From contig CBDFNN010000004.1 in assembly GCA_965250215.1 (NCBI GenBank), positions 1,922,001-1,986,000 of the forward strand: 64,000 nucleotides of DNA, read 5' to 3'. The DNA comes from CBDFNN01 sp965250215. Its GTDB lineage: Bacteria > Bacteroidota > Rhodothermia > Rhodothermales > DATKEJ01. This document shows positions 1 through 8,426 of the stretch, in pieces; within the stretch, counting starts at the first letter, position 1; each line of letters starts with the position of its first letter. The translations under genes and the position numbers were made by a program. Below the pieces are notes generated by a model. The model saw only the letters and a program-made list of their open reading frames with translations, searched no databases and had not been told where the DNA came from.

Positions 1-2073
1 TTCCTTGTCTTGTTCTTTAACAAGATTACGGAGTGGATTTGAGGCCGAGATGCGCGATCCCAAAGAATTTTGATTGGATCCATTAAGGCTCTGACCACCA
101 GACCGAAATGCGATCTGGCGCATGATTTGGGCATTGGCGGAGGTCTCTCGATACTCTACCGCTGTTTCGCCAACAGAAAACCTTCCTTGATCTTTTCCAA
201 TTTCTGCCCCGTTTCTTTTACCATTAGCCTGGAAGCTGTAGGTGCCCATCTGTAGCCGGCCGATGTCAACAAAATAGCGACCATTTCCAACGACCTGCAT
301 CCCGTGGTTGTAAACTTCATCGTCGGGTCCGGAGAGGACCAATTCAAGAGAAGCGTCGCTGACCGGGTTAAGACTCTCATCATATACTTGTCCCGAGAAC
401 TGTACAAATTCGTCATTTGTAAATCGCTGTCGTACTGGTTTGACGCGAACCGGCCTATCATCTTCGCTTGTCGTAATCCACTGGATCGAATTGGAAAGGA
501 GATCTGGCCAAAAGTGTTTTATGGGATCCAAGTCTTCAGGCATCGTTTTCCAGCGCCAAGTCCCAGCAGCAAGTAAGGCGATACTCCTCACCTGATTCCT
601 AGAACGCGCTACAACGATAGGGTCATCAAGGGCAATCCCACGGATGTTTCGGGTAGCCAATGTTTGAGCGTCTGGAGTCGCCTCCCAGAGTGATTCGCTG
701 GCCCAGAGAGGAGGAAGCATGTTCCAAATATTCTCAGGTAAGTCGTCGATCTTAAAGGTGGCATGGTTCAGTCCGGAGCTACTTGGTTGCAGCCCAATTT
801 CTACAAAACCAGTCCGAGGGTTCTTCAGTCTAGCAGGAAGGTACTCACCATATGTTCTATCCAAAGACTCGAGATTGCTTGATCGCGTGGTGATAAAGAG
901 TGCAGGAGTTTTTTCGGCTAAGGCCCCATTGATCTTTGCAGTCATAGCATTTGAGGCCAAGAAACTTGGGAATCCACAAAGTATGATTGCGTCAAAGTCT
1001 TTAGGATCAATCAAGCCTGCCTCTTTCTCGTAGAAGCTGGTCGCATCTTTTTGGGTAATCGTGCTGAGCTCGATGTCGTCAATTTCAGACAGCATTGATC
1101 TAATGGCCGCTAGGTCAGGGTCCGGCGATCCTCCAACTAAAAGAACCTTTCGCTTTCTACTTAGGACCTGAACTCCGGTGCTCATGCTATTATTCCTGTA
1201 GCTGGCTTCACCTTCAAATCTAGTAATCGATACCCGTAAATTTTGAGAGCCCTCAGACTGAGGAAGGAAAGACAGGTCTATGGACAGCTCGGATTGATCA
1301 GCGGGTAGTCTGATTTGAGCATCGTCTTGAATACCAGCGTCGTTGCGAAGTGTGATGGATGCAGTCTGAGATTGATAGCCATCAGATAGGAGACTCACTC
1401 GTACTGGCAGCTCTCTACCCAGATAGGCAATGTTGTTTGTACTAATGCTGGAAATCTTAACGTCCTTTCGATCTAGGGTGTCTCCGAGCACAAGAGTGTG
1501 AACTGGAACGGGGTATTTTTCGGATACATAGATCGGATTAGATCCAGAATTGTAATGTCCGTCAGAAACCAAGACTACAGCTTGTAAATTTCGCTCTTGA
1601 TTCCTCAATCGGACCTCCTCGAGTGCTTGCGAAATGTCCGTTCTTTGCGATCGATTAGAAAAGTTTGAATCTGGGTTTGAAATTGAAGAGGCATCAATTT
1701 CATCAATGGAAGAACCGAAGGTCACAAATTGAACATCGATGTCATCATTGGACGCCTTTAATTGAGTTTCGATATCTCTGAAAGTACTGCCAATGTCAAA
1801 GCTGGAATCTGTAACGACGTCCATGCTACTGGATGCGTCAACAAGCACTGTGACTAGTGGGTTGATCTCTTCCTGGAATAGTGAACGTAAAAGTGGCTCA
1901 GCCAGAAGAGCAATTATTAGAGTCAAAGTAGCTGCGCGCAGGAGAATCAGTAACCATTTTTTAGAACCACGAGGCTTTGGATGACTGTGGGAATAGGTCC
2001 AGTAGGTGAAACCTGCGGCTACAAGTATCCCGATTAATATGGCGAGGAGAGGATAGGAAAAGCTAATCGACAA
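1..2073 (-). CDS. VWA-domain membrane protein (3' end beyond window)
   Basis: I read about 690 codons on the minus strand running off the left edge, so the C terminus is missing. The N terminus has two hydrophobic segments (LLAILIGILVAAGF and WLLILLRAATLTLIIALL), followed by a von Willebrand factor A-like region with the metal-site pattern DASSSMD, then a Rossmann/amidotransferase-like stretch (VLLVGGSPDPDLAAIRSML). This layout matches large Bacteroidota inner-membrane VWA proteins related to BatA-like families; the exact role is unknown. No ATG is available near the 5' end; a TTG at 2073, 16 bp after the deaminase stop, is my best start, but it could begin further upstream. It is co-directional with the deaminase gene and probably in the same transcript. 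Confidence 0.7.
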   Translation of the reverse strand, partial: MSISFSYPLLAILIGILVAAGFTYWTYSHSHPKPRGSKKWLLILLRAATLTLIIALLAEPLLRSLFQEEINPLVTVLVDASSSMDVVTDSSFDIGSTFRDIETQLKASNDDIDVQFVTFGSSIDEIDASSISNPDSNFSNRSQRTDISQALEEVRLRNQERNLQAVVLVSDGHYNSGSNPIYVSEKYPVPVHTLVLGDTLDRKDVKISSISTNNIAYLGRELPVRVSLLSDGYQSQTASITLRNDAGIQDDAQIRLPADQSELSIDLSFLPQSEGSQNLRVSITRFEGEASYRNNSMSTGVQVLSRKRKVLLVGGSPDPDLAAIRSMLSEIDDIELSTITQKDATSFYEKEAGLIDPKDFDAIILCGFPSFLASNAMTAKINGALAEKTPALFITTRSSNLESLDRTYGEYLPARLKNPRTGFVEIGLQPSSSGLNHATFKIDDLPENIWNMLPPLWASESLWEATPDAQTLATRNIRGIALDDPIVVARSRNQVRSIALLAAGTWRWKTMPEDLDPIKHFWPDLLSNSIQWITTSEDDRPVRVKPVRQRFTNDEFVQFSGQVYDESLNPVSDASLELVLSGPDDEVYNHGMQVVGNGRYFVDIGRLQMGTYSFQANGKRNGAEIGKDQGRFSVGETAVEYRETSANAQIMRQIAFRSGGQSLNGSNQNSLGSRISASNPLRNLVKEQDKE

Positions 2074-2089
2074 TGAGTACGCTGGTTTG

Positions 2090-2872
2090 CTATTTCCTAA
2101 GACTATGCCCTAGGAAAGGTCCCGGAAGAAGTGCCAGAGGAGAGATCTCTTCGATGCTACTTTCTGTCCGATCCATAAGGACCGTTGAATCCGGTGCTAG
2201 CTCGTTGATTACCTGCCTACAAGCTCCACAGGGAGACGCTTGATTGTCTTTGGCACAACTCAAATATATCTCGGCGGGCGAACTCAGGCCATAAGCCAAA
2301 GCCGTACTCAGAGCGTTTCGTTCAGCGCAAAGGGTGAAGGGCCAATAGTGCGATTCAACATTTACAGAGGAGACAAATTCTCCGTTCTCCATTCTTAGCA
2401 CACAAGAAACAGGAAAATCTGACTCAGGCACAAAGGCGTTTGAAAGATTGGCCTTGCATTCGTGCATCAAGGCCAGGCGATCGAAATGATCAGCCGATCT
2501 TACGACGTCAACCCTATTACCGATGACATCCTTAAGTTTCTCATCAGTTAGGGAGAAAGACCAAGCTCCATTCCTTTTCAAGTAAGGGATAGAACCTTCA
2601 ATGATGCCGGCTTCAAGATCAGAAACTGGTTGATCAAAAACCACGGCGAAAATATCAGATCTTCCGACCGCAATCGCTGTCGCCCATGCATTTTGGAAGG
2701 CTGTGATTGTCATTGGAAAGGACGCGTTCTCGATTCTAACACCAGGAATCCATTCGCCATTTTCAAGAATTAAGAGACAGCTCTGGCTGCGCCCGCTATA
2801 GGGAGCGTAGGAATTGTCATCTAGCAGAGCCAGTTGCTCTTGAATACTATGAGAGGTCGCGCTTGTGGACAT
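2090..2872 (-). CDS. cdd: cytidine deaminase, two-domain
   Basis: A 260-residue zinc-dependent deaminase converting cytidine or deoxycytidine to uridine forms in pyrimidine salvage. The C-terminal half carries the catalytic zinc signature: CAERNAL (Cys ligand with catalytic Glu; the homotetrameric class uses Cys here) and PCGACRQ (two Cys ligands). The N-terminal half repeats the fold (SYAPYSGRSQSCLLILENGEW) without those residues, so it resembles the dimeric E. coli-type enzyme with a degenerate partner domain, although the degenerate half here is N-terminal. I chose the ATG at 2872 because the open frame upstream runs into the tRNA-Leu gene. It is followed closely by the VWA gene. Confidence 0.85.
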   Translation of the reverse strand: MSTSATSHSIQEQLALLDDNSYAPYSGRSQSCLLILENGEWIPGVRIENASFPMTITAFQNAWATAIAVGRSDIFAVVFDQPVSDLEAGIIEGSIPYLKRNGAWSFSLTDEKLKDVIGNRVDVVRSADHFDRLALMHECKANLSNAFVPESDFPVSCVLRMENGEFVSSVNVESHYWPFTLCAERNALSTALAYGLSSPAEIYLSCAKDNQASPCGACRQVINELAPDSTVLMDRTESSIEEISPLALLPGPFLGHSLRK

Positions 2873-2982
2873 AGATATAGAAACGAATGCGACTTCTCTT
2901 TGTTTAGGCTGTAGCAAAATTGGATTCAATTTCGATTTGAAAAGAAGGGCGTGTGGAGTAGATTTGGCGTCCAAGCATCCAT

Positions 2983-3066
2983 GCCGGGATGGCGGAATAG
3001 GTAGACGCAACGGACTTAAAATCCGTTGACCTTCGGGTCGTGCGGGTTCAAGTCCCGCTCTCGGTA
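2983..3066 (+). tRNA. tRNA-Leu(UAA)
   Basis: An 84-nt class II tRNA. The acceptor GCCGGGA pairs with TCTCGGT (two G-U), the anticodon stem ACGGA/TCCGT encloses CTTAAAA with anticodon TAA, the variable arm TGACCTTCGGGTC is long, and the T arm is GCGGGTTCAAGTCCCGC. CCA is not encoded. The 3' end coincides with the phage attachment core, and the gene stays intact after integration. Confidence 0.95.
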
Positions 3067-3067
3067 C
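3053..3067. repeat. attL core, in tRNA-Leu 3' end
   Basis: The 15-bp TCCCGCTCTCGGTAC at the tRNA 3' end is repeated exactly at 41659-41673. Identity extends left to a 23-bp match with two mismatches (3045-3067 versus 41651-41673). It is the left junction of the prophage, with the integrase gene next to it. Confidence 0.9.
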
Positions 3068-3114
3068 ATGACGACTGGGAGAGAATACCCGTCACCATTA
3101 GTTTTCCAACCTTT

Positions 3115-3741
3115 CTATATTGGCTGTGTAGGCTCATTTGTAGGCTCAATATAAGTCCAATCAGTGACAATTGACCTTATATCTGGATTCTCCCATATAA
3201 AGGCTCTTATTTTTTTCAGGCCTGAGCGACAGGAATGAATGCCGGCCATTGTCTCATTCACGAAGTGCCCAAACACAACACTGGGTAGATCGGATTGGAG
3301 TTTTTGTAAATTATGCCCAAAGTTTGCACTTAGACACCTTCTCATATGAATAAATTTATGCTCATCTAAGGACTCAAGGCTATCACTGTCTAACTTATGC
3401 GCAAAGTTGTTTCTTATTTTTCGAACGAAGTTAGCATTGTCAAGCAAAATATGGGGAATCAGCTCCCATGCTTTCAGCAACTGGATTTTGGAATGAAAAG
3501 TAAGATTGTCAGATTTTAATTTTGGAACGAGGATCGAAATCAATCCTTCAACTTCTCTCTCTATTACAGACGACCCGATAATCGCGAATGAACGGTCATC
3601 AATAACTTTTGCCATATTTCCGAGATACCTAACACCTTCCATTTGGAAATCAATCTCTGAATCAGTTGACGATATTCCTCCCATCCACTCCCATGGATCA
3701 GAAATAACAACTGATTCGTCTAAATAGAAATTTTGAAACAT
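3115..3741 (-). CDS. MltR/HEPN-like protein next to attL
   Basis: 208 residues. The middle reads IIGSSVIEREVEGLI, then SKIQLLKAWELIP, then FVRKIRNNFAHKLD, the pattern of the mannitol-repressor (MltR) family. The last motif contains RNNFAH, an R-x4-H arrangement like the catalytic motif of HEPN ribonucleases, and MltR-like folds are all-helical as HEPN proteins are. Its start lies 5 bp after the integrase stop, so it is in the integrase transcript at the very end of the prophage, a common place for cargo genes. A regulatory or RNA-cleaving defence role is inference. The C-terminal TNEPTQP stretch is encoded by the putative integrase arm repeats. Confidence 0.7.
   Translation of the reverse strand: MFQNFYLDESVVISDPWEWMGGISSTDSEIDFQMEGVRYLGNMAKVIDDRSFAIIGSSVIEREVEGLISILVPKLKSDNLTFHSKIQLLKAWELIPHILLDNANFVRKIRNNFAHKLDSDSLESLDEHKFIHMRRCLSANFGHNLQKLQSDLPSVVFGHFVNETMAGIHSCRSGLKKIRAFIWENPDIRSIVTDWTYIEPTNEPTQPI
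3127..3148. promoter_or_regulatory. candidate left integrase arm sites
   Basis: TGTAGGCTCA occurs at 3127-3136 and again at 3139-3148, a 12-bp spacing, 60-95 bp inside attL. The related TGTAGGCC pair at the right end has the same 12-bp spacing. Lambda-type integrases bind such arm repeats. The left pair is inside coding sequence, so protein-level repetition (EPT repeats) is an alternative explanation. Confidence 0.45.
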
Positions 3742-3746
3742 TTTAT

Positions 3747-4964
3747 CTATCCGGTTTTTCCAAGCAAATCGGCGACCTTTCTGGCGTTTTCAAGCGACCA
3801 CGCCGCCTTTTGATCAATGTATTGAGAAGTTTGCTCAATTCGAGAATGTCCTGCAGCAACTTTAATAGTGGCAAGAGATGCCCCGGAACGCTCGGCAAGT
3901 CCTAAAAAGGTATGTCGGAGATCCTTGAACCTTACGTGAGTAAGATTAGCCTTCTTTCTTGCACGCCGCCAAATGTTATCCCACTGGGAATATCTGATAT
4001 CGATCAACGGATCGGCGGATAGTCGAGTAAATAACCGCTCGGCGCAATCTTTGGCCAAGTCACCACATATCGCAACCCGGCGACTCCTTTTGGCTGTCTT
4101 TCTATCCTCCAACCAAACCGAGCCAACGAACTCTCCTTCTTCGTCGATTTCAATTTCAAAATCTCTTTTTCGAAGCCCAGGTATCCATCTGTTTTTTCCG
4201 GTGGTCTTGTCGATCACCCATTTCCCAAGGATGACACCCCGGTCCGCTCCGGTTTCGACAGCGAACCGAACAACGAGTTGAGCCTCCGGCGTCATGAATG
4301 AAAGGAGGGATTTTAGTTCTCCCGTGGTTAAGTGGATCTTTCTTGAATCATCCTCGGCCTTGAAATTGACATTCTCGAATATTACCCGTCGTTGAGTCTT
4401 TCCGAGTTCGGCCGTTAGGATTTTAGAAATAACTCGCAATGGACCACGGCGGACGGAATTTCGCTTTATCGGTTGTCCTCCCTTTGTGCCGATTCCCTTT
4501 TCAAAGTTGAGGCATAAATCAGTGATATTTTTAGCCGTGTACCAAGAGAGTCGACGGTCTGCCGGAGTTCTTCGTCGCAACACTTCGGCGTAACGAAGAC
4601 ACATATAGTCTTTGTCGGTCTCTAATAAGCGAACAAGAAGATCTACGAATGATGGATCGTTTCCTCTATGGATCAATTCGGCGAGATTGTCCCGGTTCTG
4701 ATAAAGAGTAGGGAGATCTAATTCCTTCGCCTTTAACTTATCGAGAAGGACGCGCCACTCTGGAACGATGATCGCACGGTCTGCGATGTCTTTGATCAGC
4801 GCCTCCATCCTCTCGGCCAGATCCTCATTCGTGGTCTTGGTCGTTAATTCGCTGGTATCACCAAAGCCTGGCAACGCCTTGAATCGGACTTGTAAGAATG
4901 GGGAGCCTTTACGCAAAAACATCGGATAATTGGTTGATTGATGTCTTGGGTCAAATATATTCAA
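3747..4964 (-). CDS. int: phage tyrosine integrase
   Basis: 405 residues, catalysing site-specific recombination at the tRNA-Leu att site. The C-terminal catalytic domain shows box I Arg in ETGADRGVILG (about R242), a beta-hairpin Lys near 289, box II as FKDLRHTF (R350, with Lys where His is often found, a frequent phage variant), AAGHSRIEQT (H373) and the nucleophile in QYID (Y382). The N-terminal half (about 60-200) is the helical core/arm-binding region. The gene lies about 700 bp from attL, overlaps the preceding ASCH gene by 14 bp and is the penultimate gene of the early operon. Confidence 0.93.
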   Translation of the reverse strand: MNIFDPRHQSTNYPMFLRKGSPFLQVRFKALPGFGDTSELTTKTTNEDLAERMEALIKDIADRAIIVPEWRVLLDKLKAKELDLPTLYQNRDNLAELIHRGNDPSFVDLLVRLLETDKDYMCLRYAEVLRRRTPADRRLSWYTAKNITDLCLNFEKGIGTKGGQPIKRNSVRRGPLRVISKILTAELGKTQRRVIFENVNFKAEDDSRKIHLTTGELKSLLSFMTPEAQLVVRFAVETGADRGVILGKWVIDKTTGKNRWIPGLRKRDFEIEIDEEGEFVGSVWLEDRKTAKRSRRVAICGDLAKDCAERLFTRLSADPLIDIRYSQWDNIWRRARKKANLTHVRFKDLRHTFLGLAERSGASLATIKVAAGHSRIEQTSQYIDQKAAWSLENARKVADLLGKTG

Positions 4965-5289
4965 ATTCTATTCGAGTCACTATTTCATATCTATCGACCT
5001 TCATTGACTCAGAAAAGAAGGAGATGAAATTCTCTGGTGTCAAGTCTGGAAATCCTTCGAGGTATGTATCCTTGTAGGTTATCTGGTCTAGCGGTTCTCT
5101 TTTTAACGACACGACTTTGATTCGGCAAATCTTGACGATCTTTCCTCCCTTACCCAATCCTTGGCATTTCTCGCAAGCGTTGAGAACGTCCCCCACCTCA
5201 AGGAATAGCCATCCTTTGCGACGTGTCACGGTCTTTGATCGATCTCGGATTTGATCCTGAGTATGGAAGAAAGAAATATTTCTTGCCAT
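4951..5289 (-). CDS. ASCH-domain-like phage protein
   Basis: 112 residues beginning NISFFHTQDQIRDRSKTVTRRKGW, followed by GDVLNACEKCQGLGKG and VVSLKREPLDQIT. This is the recognisable pattern of small phage ASCH-like proteins (a PUA-related beta-barrel thought to bind RNA or modified bases). The function in phages is not known. It overlaps its neighbours on both sides, indicating translational coupling in the early operon. Confidence 0.7.
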   Translation of the reverse strand: MARNISFFHTQDQIRDRSKTVTRRKGWLFLEVGDVLNACEKCQGLGKGGKIVKICRIKVVSLKREPLDQITYKDTYLEGFPDLTPENFISFFSESMKVDRYEIVTRIEFEYI

Positions 5290-5618
5290 TACAGTAGTTT
5301 GATTTGTTCTCCTCCGAAATACGATTCCATTTTCACATTTTTAGGAGCGATGAGACGATAATCTTCAGACGGTGCGACTCCTTCCTGTGCGAGCTCACCG
5401 AAGCAATCTCGAAAAAGTCTCATTTTTTCGCTGACAGTGATTTTGCTTTTTAGCATCAATAACCAAGAATTTGGCCGTTCGTCCTGGACTTCCTTCAAAG
5501 TAAACGTAGAGTAGAATCTTGGCGTCCACCGATGTTCTCCATCAACAATACCAACGTAGTTGAGGACTATGATTCCCTCCGTGTATTTATCGGAAAAGGG
5601 CCTTTGTTTTTCAATCAT
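5289..5618 (-). CDS. hypothetical phage protein
   Basis: 109 residues, mixed alpha/beta with no signal peptide or membrane segment and no motif I recognise. It overlaps the upstream 73-residue gene by 4 bp (ATGA type) and abuts the ASCH gene, so it is expressed in the early operon. Confidence 0.6.
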   Translation of the reverse strand: MIEKQRPFSDKYTEGIIVLNYVGIVDGEHRWTPRFYSTFTLKEVQDERPNSWLLMLKSKITVSEKMRLFRDCFGELAQEGVAPSEDYRLIAPKNVKMESYFGGEQIKLL

Positions 5619-5836
5619 CCGATTAGCAGTCTATCCACGACAATCAATTCCCAAGGGTTTAAAGGATGTTCTCCGATGAAGCGATAGTTGACCGTTCGAC
5701 CGTCGGACTTTCCATCCTTGATGTATAACTGCCGAATCGATCCATCTCCCTTGAAGACCAACAACCGGCGGTCGTTTTCGATTGATAAATGAGAACCAGC
5801 CTTCGGTCCTCCCTTGAGAAAAGCGATTAACATCAT
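5615..5836 (-). CDS. hypothetical phage protein
   Basis: 73 residues, basic and soluble, with beta-rich stretches (RRLLVFKGDGSIRQLYI). Not recognised. It overlaps both neighbours by 4 bp, the main evidence that it is a real gene. Confidence 0.55.
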   Translation of the reverse strand: MMLIAFLKGGPKAGSHLSIENDRRLLVFKGDGSIRQLYIKDGKSDGRTVNYRFIGEHPLNPWELIVVDRLLIG

Positions 5837-6102
5837 ATCGGCTTTGGTAGAATTCCGACAGGGAAGCCTACGTCATCTTTCGCAATGTCGAGATGGTTTG
5901 AATTAATCTTTACCTTGCATCCACTGGCCTCCAGGTGATTCACCCCTTTTCGAGGAATTCTAATTTCGACATGAAACGCAGACCCAAACTCGGTCTCCAT
6001 GGCAATTTCGAGGTTCCACAAGGCTTTTATCCATCTAGGCTTTGGTTTAAAACTGACACCACCGCCGGCACCACGGGCGATGAGGTGTAAAAGTGCAATC
6101 AT
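5833..6102 (-). CDS. hypothetical phage protein
   Basis: 89 residues with a short N-terminal hydrophobic stretch (MIALLHLIARGAGGGV) and then alternating beta-like strands. Not recognised. It overlaps neighbours by 4 bp at each end. Confidence 0.55.
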   Translation of the reverse strand: MIALLHLIARGAGGGVSFKPKPRWIKALWNLEIAMETEFGSAFHVEIRIPRKGVNHLEASGCKVKINSNHLDIAKDDVGFPVGILPKPI

Positions 6103-6416
6103 CCTATTACCCTCCGTTTTTTTGAGGGAAAAGGTTTGATCGAAATGGGCGATTGTTTCGCGGTATAGTCGATGGGTGGTTTTTTTGCCTCGTAGTTTTT
6201 GACATCGATCATTCGATATCTATTCCTATTACCGATCTTGACGACTGGAAGTCTTTTCTTTGAAATCTCGTAAACTGAATCCAAGGGTATTTTCCACTTT
6301 GTCGCCAATTCCTCAGCCGTCAATAGTGAACGAGGTTCCAAACGGTCTAGTAGCGGACCAATTTTCTCATCGAATAATTCCTCGATTATCTCCCTTATTT
6401 GATCTTCGAAAGTCAC
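6099..6416 (-). CDS. excisionase-like helix-turn-helix protein
   Basis: 105 residues. The centre (LTAEELATKWKIPLDSVYEISKKRLPVVKIGNRNRYRMIDVKNYEAK, about 33-80) has the winged helix-turn-helix layout of the MerR/excisionase HTH_17 family. Being in the early operon upstream of the integrase fits an Xis directionality factor, although several kb and five genes separate them. A general DNA-binding regulator is the alternative. Confidence 0.6.
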   Translation of the reverse strand: MTFEDQIREIIEELFDEKIGPLLDRLEPRSLLTAEELATKWKIPLDSVYEISKKRLPVVKIGNRNRYRMIDVKNYEAKKPPIDYTAKQSPISIKPFPSKKRRVIG

Positions 6417-6661
6417 TTAATTGAAATTGATTTAATTCTGGCCAGTACTTTTTCGAACATCGGATGAGCTGCCCTTTCATCACGCAATACAAGAATCAAT
6501 TCATCCATCGAATCTCGTTTGGAAAGGAAGTCTCTTTGCTTCGCGTCTTCTCCACGTTTTTTGGCCTTTTGAGCGTCGAGGGCATAACACTCTTTTTCAA
6601 TCCCAGCCAAGGAAATGAATTCGTCGATCGATTCGATGGATTGATTTCGTAGTCTAGGCAT
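6413..6661 (-). CDS. hypothetical coiled-coil-like phage protein
   Basis: 82 residues, highly charged and probably helical (GIEKECYALDAQKAKKRGEDAK). Not recognised. It overlaps the replication gene by 8 bp and the HTH gene by 4 bp. Confidence 0.55.
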   Translation of the reverse strand: MPRLRNQSIESIDEFISLAGIEKECYALDAQKAKKRGEDAKQRDFLSKRDSMDELILVLRDERAAHPMFEKVLARIKSISIK

Positions 6662-7655
6662 TGGTGACCTCTGGCATGATTTGGAAAACGAATTTCATCA
6701 CGAGGGTTCGGATCGTTATTCCGGACCGATTGTCCCTCCATTCCTTCATCAACTCATGATTGAATGCGTCAAGACCTGCGTCGACTTGGTCGAGAATTGA
6801 ATTCTGCTCCTCCGCCGAAAGGGAGTTGAAATAGGCTTCGGCGTCGTTCATTTTCCGTCGAGATTCTTCGACTCGGTTGGCCTCGGTGGCTGTCGGAACG
6901 TGGGAGGTAGCTCTTGGCTTGGGAGCATCTTTCATGTGATTGAGATTCCAATCGTTTTCGAGAGCCCTGCGAACCCCGGTGGGATGCTTGAGCTTTCCGG
7001 CTTTGAATAGTCCATACACCTCGAGAACTCTTTTCCGAGTCGTAGTCGTTAGAGCAACGAGATCCAAGCACACTGGAAACGCGATCCCTATTTCTTTATT
7101 CAAAATTTCAACTTTCGACTTTCCCGTGGTGGTTAATTGATGGTTAGTGATGGTTTGTGGGACATCTGGTGTCGGTACTGTATAGACATCTGGTGTCCCA
7201 TCACCGTGGACACCGTGTCTACCTACCCTAGACACCGCGTCTATACTCGGTGGGACATCTGGTGTCGGTACTGGTATAGACACCGTGTCTATACCTCTCT
7301 GATCATATCGACGGCGAATCGGAATAACTGGCCGTCCGATATCGATGCATTTTCGCGCATACCGGATTTTCAAATCCGTAATTTTAGCCAAGACATAGGG
7401 ATCCATTTTGTAATGATTGGATTTCCCTTTTCCTTTTTTTTGCTTGATTTCAAGAAGACCTAAACCACTCCCGATATTGTTAAATCTAGTTATCGTGCGG
7501 CGGCTACACCTCGCCTTTTTCGCCAGCGCATCGCCTCCTGGATAACACTCAAGATTATCGTCCGACCAATCGGCCAGAGCTTGCAGATAGACAAAGAATT
7601 TTGTCTCTTCTTCGATAGGGCATTTCCAGACTTTATCAATTGCAGCTACTCCCAT
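6654..7655 (-). CDS. helix-turn-helix replication protein (lambda O-like position)
   Basis: 333 residues from the ATG at 7655, right after the TAG of the upstream gene. The N terminus (KVWKCPIEEETKFFVYLQALADWSDDN ... GDALAKKARCSRRTITRFNNIGSGLGLLEI) is a winged-helix domain of the type found at the start of phage replication initiators and primosomal DnaD/O proteins. Residues about 120-165 are a low-complexity linker with repeated TPDV motifs, encoded by phased palindromic DNA repeats. The C-terminal part is helical, with no helicase motif. I infer an origin-binding initiator; no helicase loader or DnaB-like gene is obvious in the window. Confidence 0.65.
   Translation of the reverse strand: MGVAAIDKVWKCPIEEETKFFVYLQALADWSDDNLECYPGGDALAKKARCSRRTITRFNNIGSGLGLLEIKQKKGKGKSNHYKMDPYVLAKITDLKIRYARKCIDIGRPVIPIRRRYDQRGIDTVSIPVPTPDVPPSIDAVSRVGRHGVHGDGTPDVYTVPTPDVPQTITNHQLTTTGKSKVEILNKEIGIAFPVCLDLVALTTTTRKRVLEVYGLFKAGKLKHPTGVRRALENDWNLNHMKDAPKPRATSHVPTATEANRVEESRRKMNDAEAYFNSLSAEEQNSILDQVDAGLDAFNHELMKEWRDNRSGITIRTLVMKFVFQIMPEVTNA
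7161..7289. repeat. six phased palindromic repeats; candidate phage origin
   Basis: GACATCTGGTGTC occurs at 7161, 7185 and 7254; GACACCGTGTC at 7209 and 7279; GACACCGCGTC at 7231. Start-to-start distances are 24, 24, 22, 23 and 25 bp, about two helical turns. Each unit is a near or perfect palindrome. The array lies inside the replication gene, as the lambda origin iterons lie inside gene O. Confidence 0.65.
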
Positions 7656-7657
7656 GG

Positions 7658-7993
7658 CTATACCCCTACCTCGTGGCCGGCAGATTCCCAAGCCAATTTG
7701 ACTTTGTCCTCGAGATATGATTTGATCAGAAACTGAAATACACTATGTCTACCCCTAACGGTCTCCGTGGGAATAGACACGCCCATGTCGGTTGAAGTGA
7801 CTGAGGCAACAAAGCCCAATTCTCGCGGCATGGTCTTAGCGTGGTGGTATTGGAGGATCACACCACTTTCGACCCTAATCAACTCCGCCGTGTCAGCGAC
7901 GGCCTCTCGGACGCTCTCGAGGCTTGTGAACGGTTTCCACGGGGCCCCATCATCGATAAAGGATTCGTGAGTTATGACATACAATTGAATCAT
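7658..7993 (-). CDS. hypothetical phage protein
   Basis: 111 residues, no signal or membrane segment. Not recognised. Its ATG overlaps the stop of the preceding (frame-2) coding region by 4 bp, which also argues that the frame ending at 7990 is translated. Confidence 0.6.
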   Translation of the reverse strand: MIQLYVITHESFIDDGAPWKPFTSLESVREAVADTAELIRVESGVILQYHHAKTMPRELGFVASVTSTDMGVSIPTETVRGRHSVFQFLIKSYLEDKVKLAWESAGHEVGV

Positions 7994-8426
7994 TTCTTTT
8001 TCTCGATTCGGAGTGAAACGGACGTCTTGACGATGGCGGCCTTTTGGTTGGCGATTTCGAGTCTCTTCATCGCTGCGACCTCATCTTTCATTTTTTTGAT
8101 CTTCGACTCCTTGATGGCGATCCTTTCGGAGAACTCGTATTCGGTGGACTGGACAAGGGAAAACCGCGGTGGCCGGCAGATTCCGCTTTGTCGACGATGA
8201 GGGATAGAAGGATTGCCCGTCCATTCTCGTAATGGCTTTTTAGATCGGCGATGCAATTCTTGAGACGGATAGTGGCTTTAGCGACGTCGTCGAAATCGTA
8301 GCTTCCTGAATCGAAATCGGCTATCTCTTTGAAGTTGACTTGTTGTCCAACGATACGAGTCAATTCCAAGTCTTCCGATATCTTGTTGACGGTGTTGATG
8401 AGTAGAGCGTCCATCTTTTTACCCAT
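7990..8426 (-). pseudogene. split coding region A: phage gene with an apparent frameshift
   Basis: The first frame starts at 8426 (MGKKMDALLINTVNK, 8-bp overlap with the gene before) and reads to AESAGHRGF near 8175, then turns to low-complexity sequence and stops at 8088. From the same point the -1 frame continues as FSLVQSTEYEFSERIAIKESK and a helical tail, ending at 7990. Joined, the product aligns with the second copy at 14659-15055 (pattern FD..V...L..I...YE.GR.I......EA..GHRF.L....YE.SER). The tract at the junction is GGT TTT CCC. A real -1 programmed shift, a 2-bp insertion or a sequence error are all possible. The function is unknown; it is helical and coiled-coil-like. Confidence 0.6.

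Noticed and set aside
7137..7463. Rightward 108-codon open frame over the repeats
   Set aside because: It is a shadow of the palindromic array in the replication gene; its WDIW/RYRH repeats come from the DNA repeats.
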